Source: Giesbergeria sp.
Lineage (GTDB): Bacteria > Pseudomonadota > Gammaproteobacteria > Burkholderiales > Burkholderiaceae_C
NCBI RefSeq assembly: GCF_028686475.1
Contig: NZ_JAQUCA010000019.1
Coordinates: 1 to 64,000 of the forward strand
Direction: 5' to 3'
DNA length: 64,000 nucleotides
Of the stretch, positions 35,640 through 45,216 are shown piece by piece. The notes beneath the pieces were generated by a model, which did no database searches, was not told the DNA's origin, and saw nothing but the letters and a program-made list of their open reading frames with translations. The position numbers and the translations under genes were made by a program. How positions within the stretch are numbered: position 1 is the first letter of the stretch; each line of letters begins with the position of its first letter.

Positions 35640-36647
35640 ATGTCCGAGACTTTTCAGATACAACTACAACCCCACGGCGGCCACTTTAGCTGCACGCCCG
35701 AGCAAACGGTATTGGACGCTGCCATTGCCGCCGGTTACTGGTTGCCGCACAGTTGCCGTGCTGGCACTTGCAACAGTTGCCATCTGGAGCTAGAAGCGGG
35801 CAGCGTGCGCCATGCCGAACCGGCCCCGGCGGGTGCAGAGCCGGTGCCTGTGGGCCAATGCCGCACTTGTCAAGCCTTCCCTTTGGGTGATTTGGTGCTG
35901 CAAGCCCCAGAGGTGCCCCAAGCGCCCGGCCAGCGTGTCGTTACGGTGGGTGCGCGGGTGTTGGACGTGCAACGCCCCAGTGCTGATGTGGCTATCGTGC
36001 AGTTGCAGGTGCCAGCGGCCTCGGGGTTCAACTTCCAAGCCGGGCAATATGTGGATGTGTTGCTCAAGGATGGCGCGCGGCGCAGTTATAGCTTGGCCAA
36101 TCTGCCCAACCCCGAAGGGCTGTTAGAGCTGCATGTGCGTCGCATGGAGGGCGGACGCTTCTCGCCACACGCTTACGACAAACTGAAAGCCCGCGATTTG
36201 TTGCGTATCCAAGGGCCGTATGGCACGTTTGTGCTGCACGAAGGTACCGCCCCCATCGTGCTGTTGGCCTCGGGCACCGGTTACGCGCCGATTGCCGCTT
36301 TGCTGCGTACCCACGGTGCGGCCATCGCCCAACGTGGCGCGGTGCTGTACTGGGGCGGACGGCGTTGGAGCGATTTGTACGCGGTGGAATCGGTGGCTGC
36401 GTGGCAGGCGCAATTCCCCGGCGTGCGCTTGGTGCCGGTGTTGTCCGAACCCGATGCCGATTGGCAAGGCCGTACCGGCTTTGTCCATGCAGCGGTGTTG
36501 CAAGACCTGCCCGATTTATCGGCCCACGAAGTCTATGCCTGCGGCAATCCACTGATGATTGATGCCGCCCGTGCCGCTTTCACTGCCCAAGCCGGTCTGC
36601 CAGCTACGCATTTCTACTGCGACGCTTTCGTTATCAATACCGCCTGA
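35640..36647 (+). CDS. ferredoxin reductase with plant-type [2Fe-2S] and FAD/NAD domains
   Basis: A 335-residue NAD(P)H oxidoreductase, the likely electron source for the Rieske ferredoxin. The N-terminal ferredoxin domain has C-R-A-G-T-C-N-S-C and a fourth Cys in GQCRTC. The FAD domain has RRSYSLAN and the NAD domain [11 protein letters not shown] and CGNP. The order Fd-FAD-NAD resembles BenC/CDP-glucoseen reductase-type proteins. Pairing such a reductase with a separate Rieske ferredoxin is less common than the glutathione-reductase type BphA4/HcaD. The ATG at 35640 is chosen because it precedes the first conserved strand. Confidence 0.88.
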   Translation: MSETFQIQLQPHGGHFSCTPEQTVLDAAIAAGYWLPHSCRAGTCNSCHLELEAGSVRHAEPAPAGAEPVPVGQCRTCQAFPLGDLVLQAPEVPQAPGQRVVTVGARVLDVQRPSADVAIVQLQVPAASGFNFQAGQYVDVLLKDGARRSYSLANLPNPEGLLELHVRRMEGGRFSPHAYDKLKARDLLRIQGPYGTFVLHEGTAPIVLLASGTGYAPIAALLRTHGAAIAQRGAVLYWGGRRWSDLYAVESVAAWQAQFPGVRLVPVLSEPDADWQGRTGFVHAAVLQDLPDLSAHEVYACGNPLMIDAARAAFTAQAGLPATHFYCDAFVINTA

Positions 36648-36709
36648 CCCCCCGCCCACCGAACCACCGTAACAGCCCCAGCGAGTGCCCGGCTGCATCA
36701 GGAGAGAAC

Positions 36710-37759
36710 ATGGATTTAAGTATCGTCGCCATCTTGGCCCAAGATGGCATCACCAACGGAGCTATTTATGCCTTGCTGGCGATGGCGCTGGTGTTGGTGT
36801 TTTCCGTCACGCGGGTGATTTTTTTGCCCCAAGGTGAATTTATTGGCTTTGGCGCTTTGACGCTGGCTGCTTTGCAAACCGAGCAGTTTCCGCGCTTGGT
36901 GATGCTGTTGCTGGTGCTGGGAGTCGCCACCTTCTTGACAGAGTTGGGCGCGGCTTTGTATGCACGCCGCTACAAACCACTATCGGCCAAGTTGCTGGGC
37001 TGGAGTGCCGCCGAGAACCTGCTCTATCCCCTGCTGGTGTGGGCGTTGGCCTCGGCCTTGCCTTGGCACACCATGCCGATGGTGTTGCAAATTTTGTTGG
37101 TGCTGGGCATCACGGTGCCGATGGGTTTGATGATTTACCGCTTGGCCTACCAACGTGTGGCCGAGGCTTCGGTGCTGGTGCTGTTGATTGTCTCGGTGGC
37201 GGTGCATTTTGCCCTGTTGAGTTTGGGCCTGTTGGTGTTTGGCCCCGAAGGCTCGCGTACCCTGCCGTTTACTGAGTGGAGTACCTCGGTGGGTGCCTTG
37301 CTCATTTCCGGCCAAAGCGCGCTGGTGATTGTGGTGTCGCTGTCATTGATTGCGCTGCTGTATTTGTTCTTTGAGCGCACCCTGATGGGCAAAGCCTTGC
37401 GTGCCACAGCGGTCAACCGCAATGGGGCGCGACTGGTGGGCATTGGCACCAACCAAGCGGGGCGTTTGGCCTTTGGCTTGTCGGCGGGCTTGGGGTCTTT
37501 GGCCGGTGTATTGATTGGCCCCATGAACACGGTGCAATACGACACCGGCTTTGTCGTGGCCCTGAAAGGCTTTGTGGCCGCCATCATTGGTGGGCTGGCC
37601 AGCTACCCACTGGCCGCCATTGGTGCGGTGCTGGTCGGGCTGCTAGAGAGCTACTCCTCATTTTGGGCCAGTGATTACAAGGAGGTGATTGTCTTCACCT
37701 TGATTCTGCCGGTGTTGGCTTGGCGCTCGTGGCGCTCGCCGCACAGCGATGAAGAGTGA
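36710..37759 (+). CDS. LivH-type ABC transporter permease
   Basis: A 349-residue inner-membrane permease with eight or so hydrophobic segments. It has the LivH hallmarks: [20 protein letters not shown] at the N-terminus, the [14 protein letters not shown] cytoplasmic loop that contacts the ATPases, and [12 protein letters not shown]. It is encoded directly downstream of the ferredoxin reductase gene with a GGAGAG ribosome-binding site. It forms the membrane channel with the LivM part of the next protein. Confidence 0.9.
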   Translation: MDLSIVAILAQDGITNGAIYALLAMALVLVFSVTRVIFLPQGEFIGFGALTLAALQTEQFPRLVMLLLVLGVATFLTELGAALYARRYKPLSAKLLGWSAAENLLYPLLVWALASALPWHTMPMVLQILLVLGITVPMGLMIYRLAYQRVAEASVLVLLIVSVAVHFALLSLGLLVFGPEGSRTLPFTEWSTSVGALLISGQSALVIVVSLSLIALLYLFFERTLMGKALRATAVNRNGARLVGIGTNQAGRLAFGLSAGLGSLAGVLIGPMNTVQYDTGFVVALKGFVAAIIGGLASYPLAAIGAVLVGLLESYSSFWASDYKEVIVFTLILPVLAWRSWRSPHSDEE

Positions 37760-37814
37760 TGGTCATGCGGACTGTCTTGTTGATGCCACCCCTCCAACCT
37801 TGAGCCCGATTCCC

Positions 37815-39620
37815 ATGCGTCTGCTTGCTTCTCTCTCCACCAAAAAGCTGCAATGGCTTGTGTTTGCGTGGTTCTTTCTGTTTCCGTTTTTGCCCGTACC
37901 CAGCTTTTGGGTCACTTTGGGCAACTATATCGGTTTGTACTCCATTGCCGCTTTGGGCTTGGTGCTGCTCACGGGTGTGGGTGGCCTGACTTCCTTTGGT
38001 CAAGCGGCTTTTGTCGGCTTGGGCGCTTACACCACCGCCTACCTGTCCACCACGCTGGGCTGGTCGCCTTGGCTGGGCTTGCCGATGGGCTTGCTGGTGT
38101 CGGGCGCGGCCGCGTTGGCGATTGGCGCGATGACGGTGCGCCTGTCGGGCCACTATCTGCCACTGGCCACCATTGCTTGGAGCTTGTCGCTGTATTACCT
38201 GTTTGGCACGCTCGAATTTTTGGGCAAGTACGACGGTATCTCGGGCATTCCACCGCTGACGCTGTTTGGCTTTGATTTGTCTAATCCGCGCGTCATGTAT
38301 GGCCTGATTTGGTTCTGCTTAGGCGGTTGTGTTTGGTTAGTGCTGAACTTGCTCAATTCGCGTCCGGGCCGCGCCATCCATGCGCTGGCCAAAGGCAAGA
38401 CCATGCCCGAGGCGATGGGCATCCACACGGCGCAATACAAAGTGCTGGTGTTTGTGTTGGCCGCCCTGATGGCCAGTTTGTCCGGCTGGCTCTACGCGCA
38501 CTTGCAGCGTTCCGTCAGTGCCACGCCCTTTGGCCTGAACATGGGCATTGAATACCTGTTCATGGCGGTGGTGGGTGGTGTCGGCCATGTCTGGGGGGCT
38601 ATTTTGGGTGCGGGCTTGCTCACCGGCCTGAAAAGCCAATTGCAAGACTGGCTGCCGCTGCTGCTGGGCAGCAATGGCAACTACGAAATGCTGTTCTTCG
38701 GCATCATGGTAATTTTGCTATTGCACCACGCACGCTATGGTATTTGGCCCAATGTAACGGCGCTGTGGGCGCGCGTACATCCGCCCGAGCCAGAAGTCGT
38801 TGCCCCCGAAATTGCCCCTGAAGGTTACAGCGATATGCCACGCCGTGCCAAACCCGCGCCCGGCAGCATCATTTTGGAAGTGAACGAGGCGCGCAAGCAG
38901 TTTGGCGGCTTGGTGGCTGTGAAGGACATGCAGTTTGACCTGCGTGCCGGTGAAATCGTCGGTCTGATTGGCCCCAACGGTGCTGGTAAATCCACCATGT
39001 TCAACTTGGTCACTGGCGTGCTGCCCGTGACCAGTGGTGAAATCCGCTTCTGTGGCGAACGCATTGATACGCTGGATTCGCGCCGCATCGTGCAGCGTGG
39101 CATTGGCCGCAGCTTCCAGCATGTGCATTTGATTCCGCACCTGTCGGTGCTAGAGAACGTGGCGATGGGTACGCACCTGCGCGGCCATATGGACCCCGTG
39201 CGCGCTGCCTTGCGCCTGGACCGGGCCGAAGAAGCGCGCCTGCTGTATTTGGCAGCGGAGCAAATCAAGCGCGTCGGTTTGGGCGAGTTTATGCACACCC
39301 CCGCCGGTAGCTTGGCTTTGGGGCAACAGCGCATTTTGGAAATTGCCCGCGCCCTGTGTACCGACCCGGTGTTGTTGCTGTTGGATGAGCCTGCGGCGGG
39401 TTTGCGCCTGAAAGAAAAGCAAGCCCTGTCCGAGTTGCTCAAGCAGCTCAAGTCTGAAGGCATGTCGGTGCTGCTGGTAGAGCATGACATGGACTTTGTC
39501 ATGGGCATTACCGACCGGCTGGTGGTGATGGAGTTTGGCAGCAAGATTGCCGAGGGCCTGCCCACCGAAATCCAAAACAACGAGGCCGTGTTGGCCGCCT
39601 ATTTGGGAGGTATTGAATGA
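37815..39620 (+). CDS. LivM-LivG fusion: ABC permease joined to ATPase
   Basis: A 601-residue protein combining two transporter subunits. Residues about 1-320 are a LivM permease (multiple membrane helices, LTSFGQAAFVGLGAY, EAMGIHTAQYK loop). After a Pro/Glu linker (about 320-350) comes a LivG ATPase: Walker A GPNGAGKST near 405, LALGQQRILEIARA signature, LLLLDEPAAGL Walker B and LLVEHDM. The ATG at 37815 is favoured; an in-frame ATG at 37749 overlaps the livH end but adds an unrelated stretch. The stop overlaps the livF start. Confidence 0.9.
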   Translation: MRLLASLSTKKLQWLVFAWFFLFPFLPVPSFWVTLGNYIGLYSIAALGLVLLTGVGGLTSFGQAAFVGLGAYTTAYLSTTLGWSPWLGLPMGLLVSGAAALAIGAMTVRLSGHYLPLATIAWSLSLYYLFGTLEFLGKYDGISGIPPLTLFGFDLSNPRVMYGLIWFCLGGCVWLVLNLLNSRPGRAIHALAKGKTMPEAMGIHTAQYKVLVFVLAALMASLSGWLYAHLQRSVSATPFGLNMGIEYLFMAVVGGVGHVWGAILGAGLLTGLKSQLQDWLPLLLGSNGNYEMLFFGIMVILLLHHARYGIWPNVTALWARVHPPEPEVVAPEIAPEGYSDMPRRAKPAPGSIILEVNEARKQFGGLVAVKDMQFDLRAGEIVGLIGPNGAGKSTMFNLVTGVLPVTSGEIRFCGERIDTLDSRRIVQRGIGRSFQHVHLIPHLSVLENVAMGTHLRGHMDPVRAALRLDRAEEARLLYLAAEQIKRVGLGEFMHTPAGSLALGQQRILEIARALCTDPVLLLLDEPAAGLRLKEKQALSELLKQLKSEGMSVLLVEHDMDFVMGITDRLVVMEFGSKIAEGLPTEIQNNEAVLAAYLGGIE

Positions 39621-40366
39621 GCAAGGACAAACACCCGGTTGTACTCAGTACCAATGGCCTGAGCGCCCGCTATGGCAAGGTCGAGGCACTGCGTAACGCC
39701 AACATCCAAGTGCGTGCTGGGCAAATCGTGACTGTGATTGGCCCCAATGGTGCGGGCAAATCCACCCTGCTCAATTCCATTATGGGGGTGCTGCCTGCGC
39801 CTGGGCACGCTGATGGCCAAATCCACTACCAAGGCCGTGATGTGTCCCACGACAGCGTTGAGCAACGCTTGGGCCAAGGCTTGGCGCTGGTGCCCGAAAA
39901 GCGCGAACTGTTCTCCACCATGACGGTAGAAGACAACTTGGTGCTGGGAGCCTACCGGCGGCGCAAACCGGGTTGGTCGTACCGCGATGGGCTGGAGGGC
40001 ATCTACACCACCTTCCCACGCCTGAAAGAGCGCCGCTTGCAACTGGCGGGCACCATGTCGGGGGGCGAGCGCCAAATGATTGCCTTGGGCCGCGCCCTCA
40101 TGAGTGACCCTAAAGTGCTGATGTTGGATGAACCCTCGCTAGGGCTGGCCCCGCGTGTTATGGCCGAAGTGTTCCAAGTGATTTCGCGCCTGCGCGAAAC
40201 CGGCGTGGCCACCTTGCTGATTGAACAAAACTCGCGCGCTGCCTTGCAAGTGTCCGATTACGGCTATGTGCTAGAGGTGGGCGACATCACCCTAGAAGGC
40301 AAAGCCGCCGACTTGGCAAAGAACCCGAAAGTGGTAGAAGCCTACTTGGGCGCTGCCAAGCATTAA
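39617..40366 (+). CDS. LivF-type ABC transporter ATPase
   Basis: A 249-residue ABC ATPase with Walker A GPNGAGKST near residue 42, signature MSGGERQMIALGRA, Walker B VLMLDEPSLGLAP and H-switch replaced by the LivF-type LLIEQN. It starts four bases inside the end of the LivM-LivG gene (ATGA), so both ATPases are made together. With the binding protein and the two permeases it completes an importer likely dedicated to the aromatic substrate. Confidence 0.92.
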   Translation: MSKDKHPVVLSTNGLSARYGKVEALRNANIQVRAGQIVTVIGPNGAGKSTLLNSIMGVLPAPGHADGQIHYQGRDVSHDSVEQRLGQGLALVPEKRELFSTMTVEDNLVLGAYRRRKPGWSYRDGLEGIYTTFPRLKERRLQLAGTMSGGERQMIALGRALMSDPKVLMLDEPSLGLAPRVMAEVFQVISRLRETGVATLLIEQNSRAALQVSDYGYVLEVGDITLEGKAADLAKNPKVVEAYLGAAKH

Positions 40367-40412
40367 AGCGCATTAAAGTAGCGCCCCACACACCCTATCA
40401 GGAGAAAAACTT

Positions 40413-40850
40413 ATGGCCATCTGGTTTTCTGGCGTACCGCTGGATGTATTGAACGAGCGCGGTGCCCAATGCGTGAATGGCAATTTGGGCATTGAGCTGC
40501 TCGAAACCGGGGACGACTACCTCAAAGGCAGGATGCCGGTGGATGCGCGCACGCGCCAACCCGCCGGGGTGCTGCACGGTGGTGCCTCGGTGCTGTTTGC
40601 CGAAACGTTGGCCTCGTGGGCCGCAGCGCATGTGGTGGACCCGGCGCAATTCCATTGCGTGGGCCAAGAAATCAACGCCAACCATATCCGCGCTGTGGCC
40701 GAGGGCTGGGTCTATGGCGTAGCCAAACCGGTACATATTGGGCGCAGCAGCCAAGTCTGGGAGGTACGCATCAGCAACGAGGCGGGCAAACTGGTCTGCA
40801 TTTCGCGCGTTACGATGGCCGTATTGGCCGCGCCCAACCGCTATTACTAA
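40413..40850 (+). CDS. hotdog-fold acyl-CoA thioesterase (YdiI/MenI/PaaI-like)
   Basis: A 145-residue 4-hydroxybenzoyl-CoA-thioesterase-type protein. The active-site segment PAGVLHGGASVLFAETLAS (about residues 50-68) has the conserved H-G-G and the acidic residue of the YdiI/MenI group. It is last in the catabolic cluster with a GGAGAA ribosome-binding site. Together with the CoA ligase it suggests a CoA-ester step in the pathway, or a housekeeping release of stalled CoA. Confidence 0.82.
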   Translation: MAIWFSGVPLDVLNERGAQCVNGNLGIELLETGDDYLKGRMPVDARTRQPAGVLHGGASVLFAETLASWAAAHVVDPAQFHCVGQEINANHIRAVAEGWVYGVAKPVHIGRSSQVWEVRISNEAGKLVCISRVTMAVLAAPNRYY

Positions 40851-40961
40851 GATTAGCGCCGCAGAGTCTCGCTATCGGGGGCAAAAATCGGATAAAAATG
40901 GCAACTGGTGCAACATGGCAGTGCCTGTACTGCTCCACCGTCCATTTTTGCCCTGTCCGTT

Positions 40962-42755
40962 ATGAACAAGCCCTCTGCCAGCCCACCCCCTTCTGATGCC
41001 AACGCAGCTCCAGCACCTATCGCCGCACTAAGCCAGCGCAGCAGCTGGTTGCTGCAACAAATTCAGCAAACGGTGGCTGAAAAAACCAGTTTCAAGGCCA
41101 GTGAGGTGCAGCTGGTACAAGACAAGCTGGTCGAGCAAGAATTTAAGCTCAGTGCCACCTTTATTCTGTACAAGAACATCAAGGTCACGCCGGTCAATGG
41201 CTACTTTAAGTCCCAGTCTAAAGACATTCGCAGCCCCACCGACGAGCTGGCCCAAAGTGGCATGGTGGCCTTGATTGAAAAACTGCAAACCGATGCCGAA
41301 AAGCGCTTAGACGACAAGGTCAAAGACCACCCCGGCCTGCCTTTGGATTTAGAAGAAGGCATCTACTTGGGCACCGCCACGCGCTTTTGGAGTCTGCACA
41401 AATGCCAAACCTGCAATAAAGACGGCGAAATCGTTTGCGATATGTGCGCGGGCAACCGCGAATATGTCTGCCCGCAATGCAAAGGCAACCAAAAACTGCC
41501 CTGCCGCGCCCCCGGCTGTGACCAAGGCCGCACCATGTGCATGACCTGCTTGGGCAGCGGCGAAGTGGTGCAAGAAAAAGACGTGCCTTATGAGTTCACG
41601 GGGGGTAAGGATGGCTCGCCACAGTCGGTCAAATACCAAACCGTCAAGGAGATGATTCCTTGCCCCAATGCCGAATGCGTTAAGGGGACGGTGCCCTGCT
41701 TGGCCTGCCGGGGCAATGCCCTCGTGCCCTGCCCGCGCTGCAACGGCAAGGGGGCTTGTCCGTGCGAAAAATGCAAAAAAACCGGCCGACTCAGCTGCCC
41801 GCAATGCGCTGGCTCGCACGAAACCGGGCAAATGTACGAGGGTTCGATAGACCTCAAAATTCACCACCACACCAGCTTACCGCCGCAGTCGTCCGAATAC
41901 GCCAAAAAGATTTTTGAGCTAGAACAAGACCCCATCCAAATTGCTAACTTATCCACCTCTGTGGTGCAGCAAGAATATGACGGCTGGAGTGGCCTAGACA
42001 ACCACCGGATGCTCAAAATTGTCTATGGTGGCCGCATTGATATTGAATCCATCGAGGTGGCCTGCAACAGCAAAAAATACAAGGCAGTGGCCTACGGCAA
42101 AAACCGGCAATGGCTCACCCAAGGCGGCATTGTCGAGAGCCTGCAAGAATCCGATTTTGAAGAACTACGCCTGGTAGGCCAAAAAATTACGGCCCAGCAG
42201 TTGTCCATGTTGGACTACAAAACCCCGCAAAGGGTATTGCAGCGCTTTGTGGCTACCGCTGACAACCGCGATGCCCTGCAAAAACCCAACACCGAAGCCT
42301 ATACCAGCGCCCACGGCAACGTGTGCCGTACCTTGGTGCTTCAATGCGCCCAGCAAATGAAGTTTAACTATGCACGCTTGTATTTAGCATCGGTGTGTGC
42401 GGTGGTATTTTTTACCATGATGGGGCTATGGCTGGTGATTGGCAGCACCGGCTTTTGGGAGTTTCTCATCATCGGTGTGGCAGGCTACTGTCTCAGTTTG
42501 GTACTCATCGTCAAAATGGATGGTGATATAGACCAGCTCTACGCTCGCTCGTTGCCCTCGATAAAGAACTTTAATGTGTTCGATGCCGCTGGCAAACCTT
42601 TGCTGCGCCCCGGTGGCTGGGAGGTAGTCTCTAGCCAAGGCACGCGCATGGTGCCCAGCCGCTGGCTGTGGGTGTTTTATTGGGGGCTGATGGCTTGCTT
42701 GTTTTATTGGTTCTGGGTGCGCCGCTTGCTCAGCTGGTTGTTTGGTGGCGGCTAG
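40962..42755 (+). CDS. cysteine-rich, DnaJ zinc-finger-like membrane protein of unknown function
   Basis: A 597-residue protein I cannot name. It has a soluble N-terminal part (about 1-140), then a cysteine cluster (about 145-285) with eight C-x2-C pairs and two C-x4-C pairs, many followed by Gly as in the DnaJ central zinc domain (C-x-x-C-x-G-x-G). A globular region follows (about 300-470), then two adjacent membrane helices near 480-525 and another near 570-590. The pattern suggests several zinc ribbons on a membrane-anchored protein. No J-domain is present. It stands alone between the catabolic cluster and yajC. Confidence 0.7.
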   Translation: MNKPSASPPPSDANAAPAPIAALSQRSSWLLQQIQQTVAEKTSFKASEVQLVQDKLVEQEFKLSATFILYKNIKVTPVNGYFKSQSKDIRSPTDELAQSGMVALIEKLQTDAEKRLDDKVKDHPGLPLDLEEGIYLGTATRFWSLHKCQTCNKDGEIVCDMCAGNREYVCPQCKGNQKLPCRAPGCDQGRTMCMTCLGSGEVVQEKDVPYEFTGGKDGSPQSVKYQTVKEMIPCPNAECVKGTVPCLACRGNALVPCPRCNGKGACPCEKCKKTGRLSCPQCAGSHETGQMYEGSIDLKIHHHTSLPPQSSEYAKKIFELEQDPIQIANLSTSVVQQEYDGWSGLDNHRMLKIVYGGRIDIESIEVACNSKKYKAVAYGKNRQWLTQGGIVESLQESDFEELRLVGQKITAQQLSMLDYKTPQRVLQRFVATADNRDALQKPNTEAYTSAHGNVCRTLVLQCAQQMKFNYARLYLASVCAVVFFTMMGLWLVIGSTGFWEFLIIGVAGYCLSLVLIVKMDGDIDQLYARSLPSIKNFNVFDAAGKPLLRPGGWEVVSSQGTRMVPSRWLWVFYWGLMACLFYWFWVRRLLSWLFGGG

Positions 42756-42902
42756 GGTGCAGGCAGGTGTATGCGCCAGCAGCCTAGCGCTTTGAGGGGC
42801 TGATGGCCTGCCGCATACAATCGCGCCTTTGTCTTTCCAACAGACATGGGCCTGCGTCTGGGCTGGACAGTCCTGTTATTTTTGGTTTTTCTGGGAGTTT
42901 GC

Positions 42903-43238
42903 GTGTTCATTTCTTCTGCTTTTGCCCAAACCGCCCCCGCTGCCGCTGCTGGGGGGGGTGACCTCATGTCCACGCTGCAAAGCATGTTGCCGCTGGTGCT
43001 GATGTTTGTGGTGCTGTACTTTGTCATGATTCGCCCGCAAATGAAGCGCCAAAAAGAGCACAAGGCCATGATTGATGCCTTGGCCAAGGGCGACGAAGTG
43101 GTGATTGGTGGCGGTTTGCTGGGCAAAGTGACCCGCCTGTCCGAGCAAGTTTTGCACATCGAAGTGGCCAATGGGGTCGAAATTCAAGTGCAGCGTATGG
43201 CTATCTCGCAAGTGCTGCCCAAGGGCACCCTCAAGTAA
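42903..43238 (+). CDS. yajC: preprotein translocase auxiliary subunit YajC
   Basis: A single-span inner-membrane protein of the SecDF-YajC complex. The 111 residues have an N-terminal hydrophilic start ISSAFAQTA, one membrane segment (LPLVLMFVVLYFVMIRPQ) and the family motif RPQMKRQKEHKAMIDALAKGDEVV, GGLLGKV. The GTG at 42903, behind GGGAG, gives the usual YajC length; an ATG 19 codons earlier would add a second hydrophobic stretch not typical of the family. It is followed by secD and secF. Confidence 0.92.
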   Translation: MFISSAFAQTAPAAAAGGGDLMSTLQSMLPLVLMFVVLYFVMIRPQMKRQKEHKAMIDALAKGDEVVIGGGLLGKVTRLSEQVLHIEVANGVEIQVQRMAISQVLPKGTLK

Positions 43239-43316
43239 AGCCTGGCAGGCTGTTGTTTCTGTCGGCCTGGGCCTGTGTGCGTGGGCTGCGTCTGTTGTCC
43301 TGAAAGTCCAAGCGCG

Positions 43317-45203
43317 ATGAACCGTTACCCGGTCTGGAAGTACGCAATCTTGGTGATTGCGCTGCTGGTGGGGGTGCTTTATACCCTGCCCAATTTCTTT
43401 GGTGAAGCACCGGCGGTGCAAGTGTCCTCGGCCAAGGCAACGGTCAAGGTCGATGCCGCCGTGCTGGAGCGCGTGCAGGCGGCCCTCGATGCCGCCCAAC
43501 TCAAACCCGATGTGCTGCGCCTAGAGGGCACTTCAGTGCGGGCGCGTTTTGATACCCCCGATAACCAGCTCAAGGCCAAAGACATCCTGCAAAAGGCCCT
43601 GGTGCCCGATGCCGCTGACCCGATGTATATCGTGGCGCTCAATTTGGTGTCGCGCTCTCCGGCGTGGCTGACCTCTTTGCACGCTGCACCGATGTATTTG
43701 GGGCTGGACTTACGCGGTGGTGTGCATTTCATGTTGCAAGTGGATATGCAGGCCGCCCTGACCAAAAAAGCCGAGTCTTATGCCGGTGATATTCGCAGCG
43801 CCCTGCGCGACAAAAATATCCGCCACAGTGGTATCAGCCGCGATGGCCAAAATGTCAGTGTCAAACTGCGCGATGCTGCTACGCAAACCGCTGCGCGCAA
43901 CCTGATGGCCGACCAGTTCCCCGATTTGCAAGTGCTTGCCAGCGCTGCCAATGGCGAGTTTGTGTTGCAAGCCAGCATCAAGCCCGAGGCCCTGCGCCGC
44001 GTGCAAGAGCAAGCGCTCAAGCAAAACATGACCACGCTGCACAACCGCATCAACGAGCTGGGCGTGGCCGAGCCGGTGATTCAGCAGCAGGGCCTGGACC
44101 GCATCGTGGTGCAACTGCCCGGCGTGCAAGATACCGCCAAGGCCAAAGATATTTTGGGCCGCACCGCCACGCTAGAAGTGCGTATGGTGGACGAAAGCGC
44201 CGAGGCGCGCTCGGCTGAGCTGGGCAGTGGCCCGGTGCCGTTTGGCTCCGAGCGCTACCTAGACCGCGATGCCCGCCCCATCATCGTCAAAAAGCAGGTG
44301 GTACTGACGGGTGAAAACCTGACCGATGCCCAAGCCGGTTTTGATGGCCAAACCCAAGACCCCACGGTCAACTTAACCCTCGATGCCAAGGGTGCGCGCA
44401 TTTTCAAAGACATCACGCGCGAGAACATCGGCAAGCGCATGGCCATTGTTTTGTTTGAAAAGGGCAAGGGCGAAGTGGTCACGGCCCCCGTGATTCGCGC
44501 CGAAATTGGCGGTGGTCGGGTACAAATCTCTGGCAGCATGAGTACCGTAGAGGCCAACGATACCGCGTTGTTGTTGCGCGCTGGCTCTTTGGCGGCACCG
44601 ATGGAAATCATCGAGGAATACACCATTGGCCCGAGCCTGGGCGCCGACAACATCGAGCGCGGCATTAATTCGGTGGTTTGGGGCATGGTGGCCGTGGCCG
44701 CATTTATGTGCCTGTATTACCGACTGTTTGGTATTTTTTCTACGCTGGCGCTGTCGGTCAACGTCTTGCTGCTGTTGGCGATTTTGTCGATGTTGCAAGC
44801 CACCCTGACGCTGCCGGGCATTGCCGCGATGGCGCTGGCGCTGGGCGTGGCGATTGACTCCAACGTGCTGATTAACGAGCGCATCCGCGAAGAACTGCGC
44901 GATGGCGTATCGGCGCAAATGGCGATTCATGCCGGTTACGAGCGTGCTTGGGCCACCATTTTGGACTCCAACGTCACCACCTTGATTGTGGGCTTGGCGC
45001 TGTTGGCGTTTGGTTCTGGCCCAGTGCGCGGCTTTGCCGTGGTGCATTGCATAGGCATTCTCACCAGCATGTTCTCGGCGGTGTTCTTCTCGCGCGGGCT
45101 GGTCAACCTCTGGTACGGCGGCACCAAGAAGCTCAAGAGTGTGTCCATCGGTCAGGTGTGGAAGCCCGAGGGCAACGATACCAGCGTGGCCAAAACCAAC
45201 TAA
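43317..45203 (+). CDS. secD: protein translocase subunit SecD
   Basis: An inner-membrane RND-type subunit that uses the proton gradient to finish protein export. The 628 residues have one N-terminal membrane helix (MNRYPVWKYAILVIALLVG), a large periplasmic domain (P1 with LGLDLRGGVHFML, and GLDRIVVQLPG), then five C-terminal helices with the GVAIDSNVLINERIREE motif that carries the transmembrane Asp. The ATG at 43317 is chosen for the family N-terminus. SecF follows by 13 bases. Confidence 0.96.
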   Translation: MNRYPVWKYAILVIALLVGVLYTLPNFFGEAPAVQVSSAKATVKVDAAVLERVQAALDAAQLKPDVLRLEGTSVRARFDTPDNQLKAKDILQKALVPDAADPMYIVALNLVSRSPAWLTSLHAAPMYLGLDLRGGVHFMLQVDMQAALTKKAESYAGDIRSALRDKNIRHSGISRDGQNVSVKLRDAATQTAARNLMADQFPDLQVLASAANGEFVLQASIKPEALRRVQEQALKQNMTTLHNRINELGVAEPVIQQQGLDRIVVQLPGVQDTAKAKDILGRTATLEVRMVDESAEARSAELGSGPVPFGSERYLDRDARPIIVKKQVVLTGENLTDAQAGFDGQTQDPTVNLTLDAKGARIFKDITRENIGKRMAIVLFEKGKGEVVTAPVIRAEIGGGRVQISGSMSTVEANDTALLLRAGSLAAPMEIIEEYTIGPSLGADNIERGINSVVWGMVAVAAFMCLYYRLFGIFSTLALSVNVLLLLAILSMLQATLTLPGIAAMALALGVAIDSNVLINERIREELRDGVSAQMAIHAGYERAWATILDSNVTTLIVGLALLAFGSGPVRGFAVVHCIGILTSMFSAVFFSRGLVNLWYGGTKKLKSVSIGQVWKPEGNDTSVAKTN

Positions 45204-45216
45204 AGGACAGCCGGTC

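Noticed and set aside
27358-40850. Assigning the cluster to biphenyl (bph) or protocatechuate (lig) degradation.
   Set aside because: The BphB-like dehydrogenase and LigA/LigB-like subunits are family-level matches only. The mixture, the CoA ligase and the Liv-type importer fit neither pathway as known.
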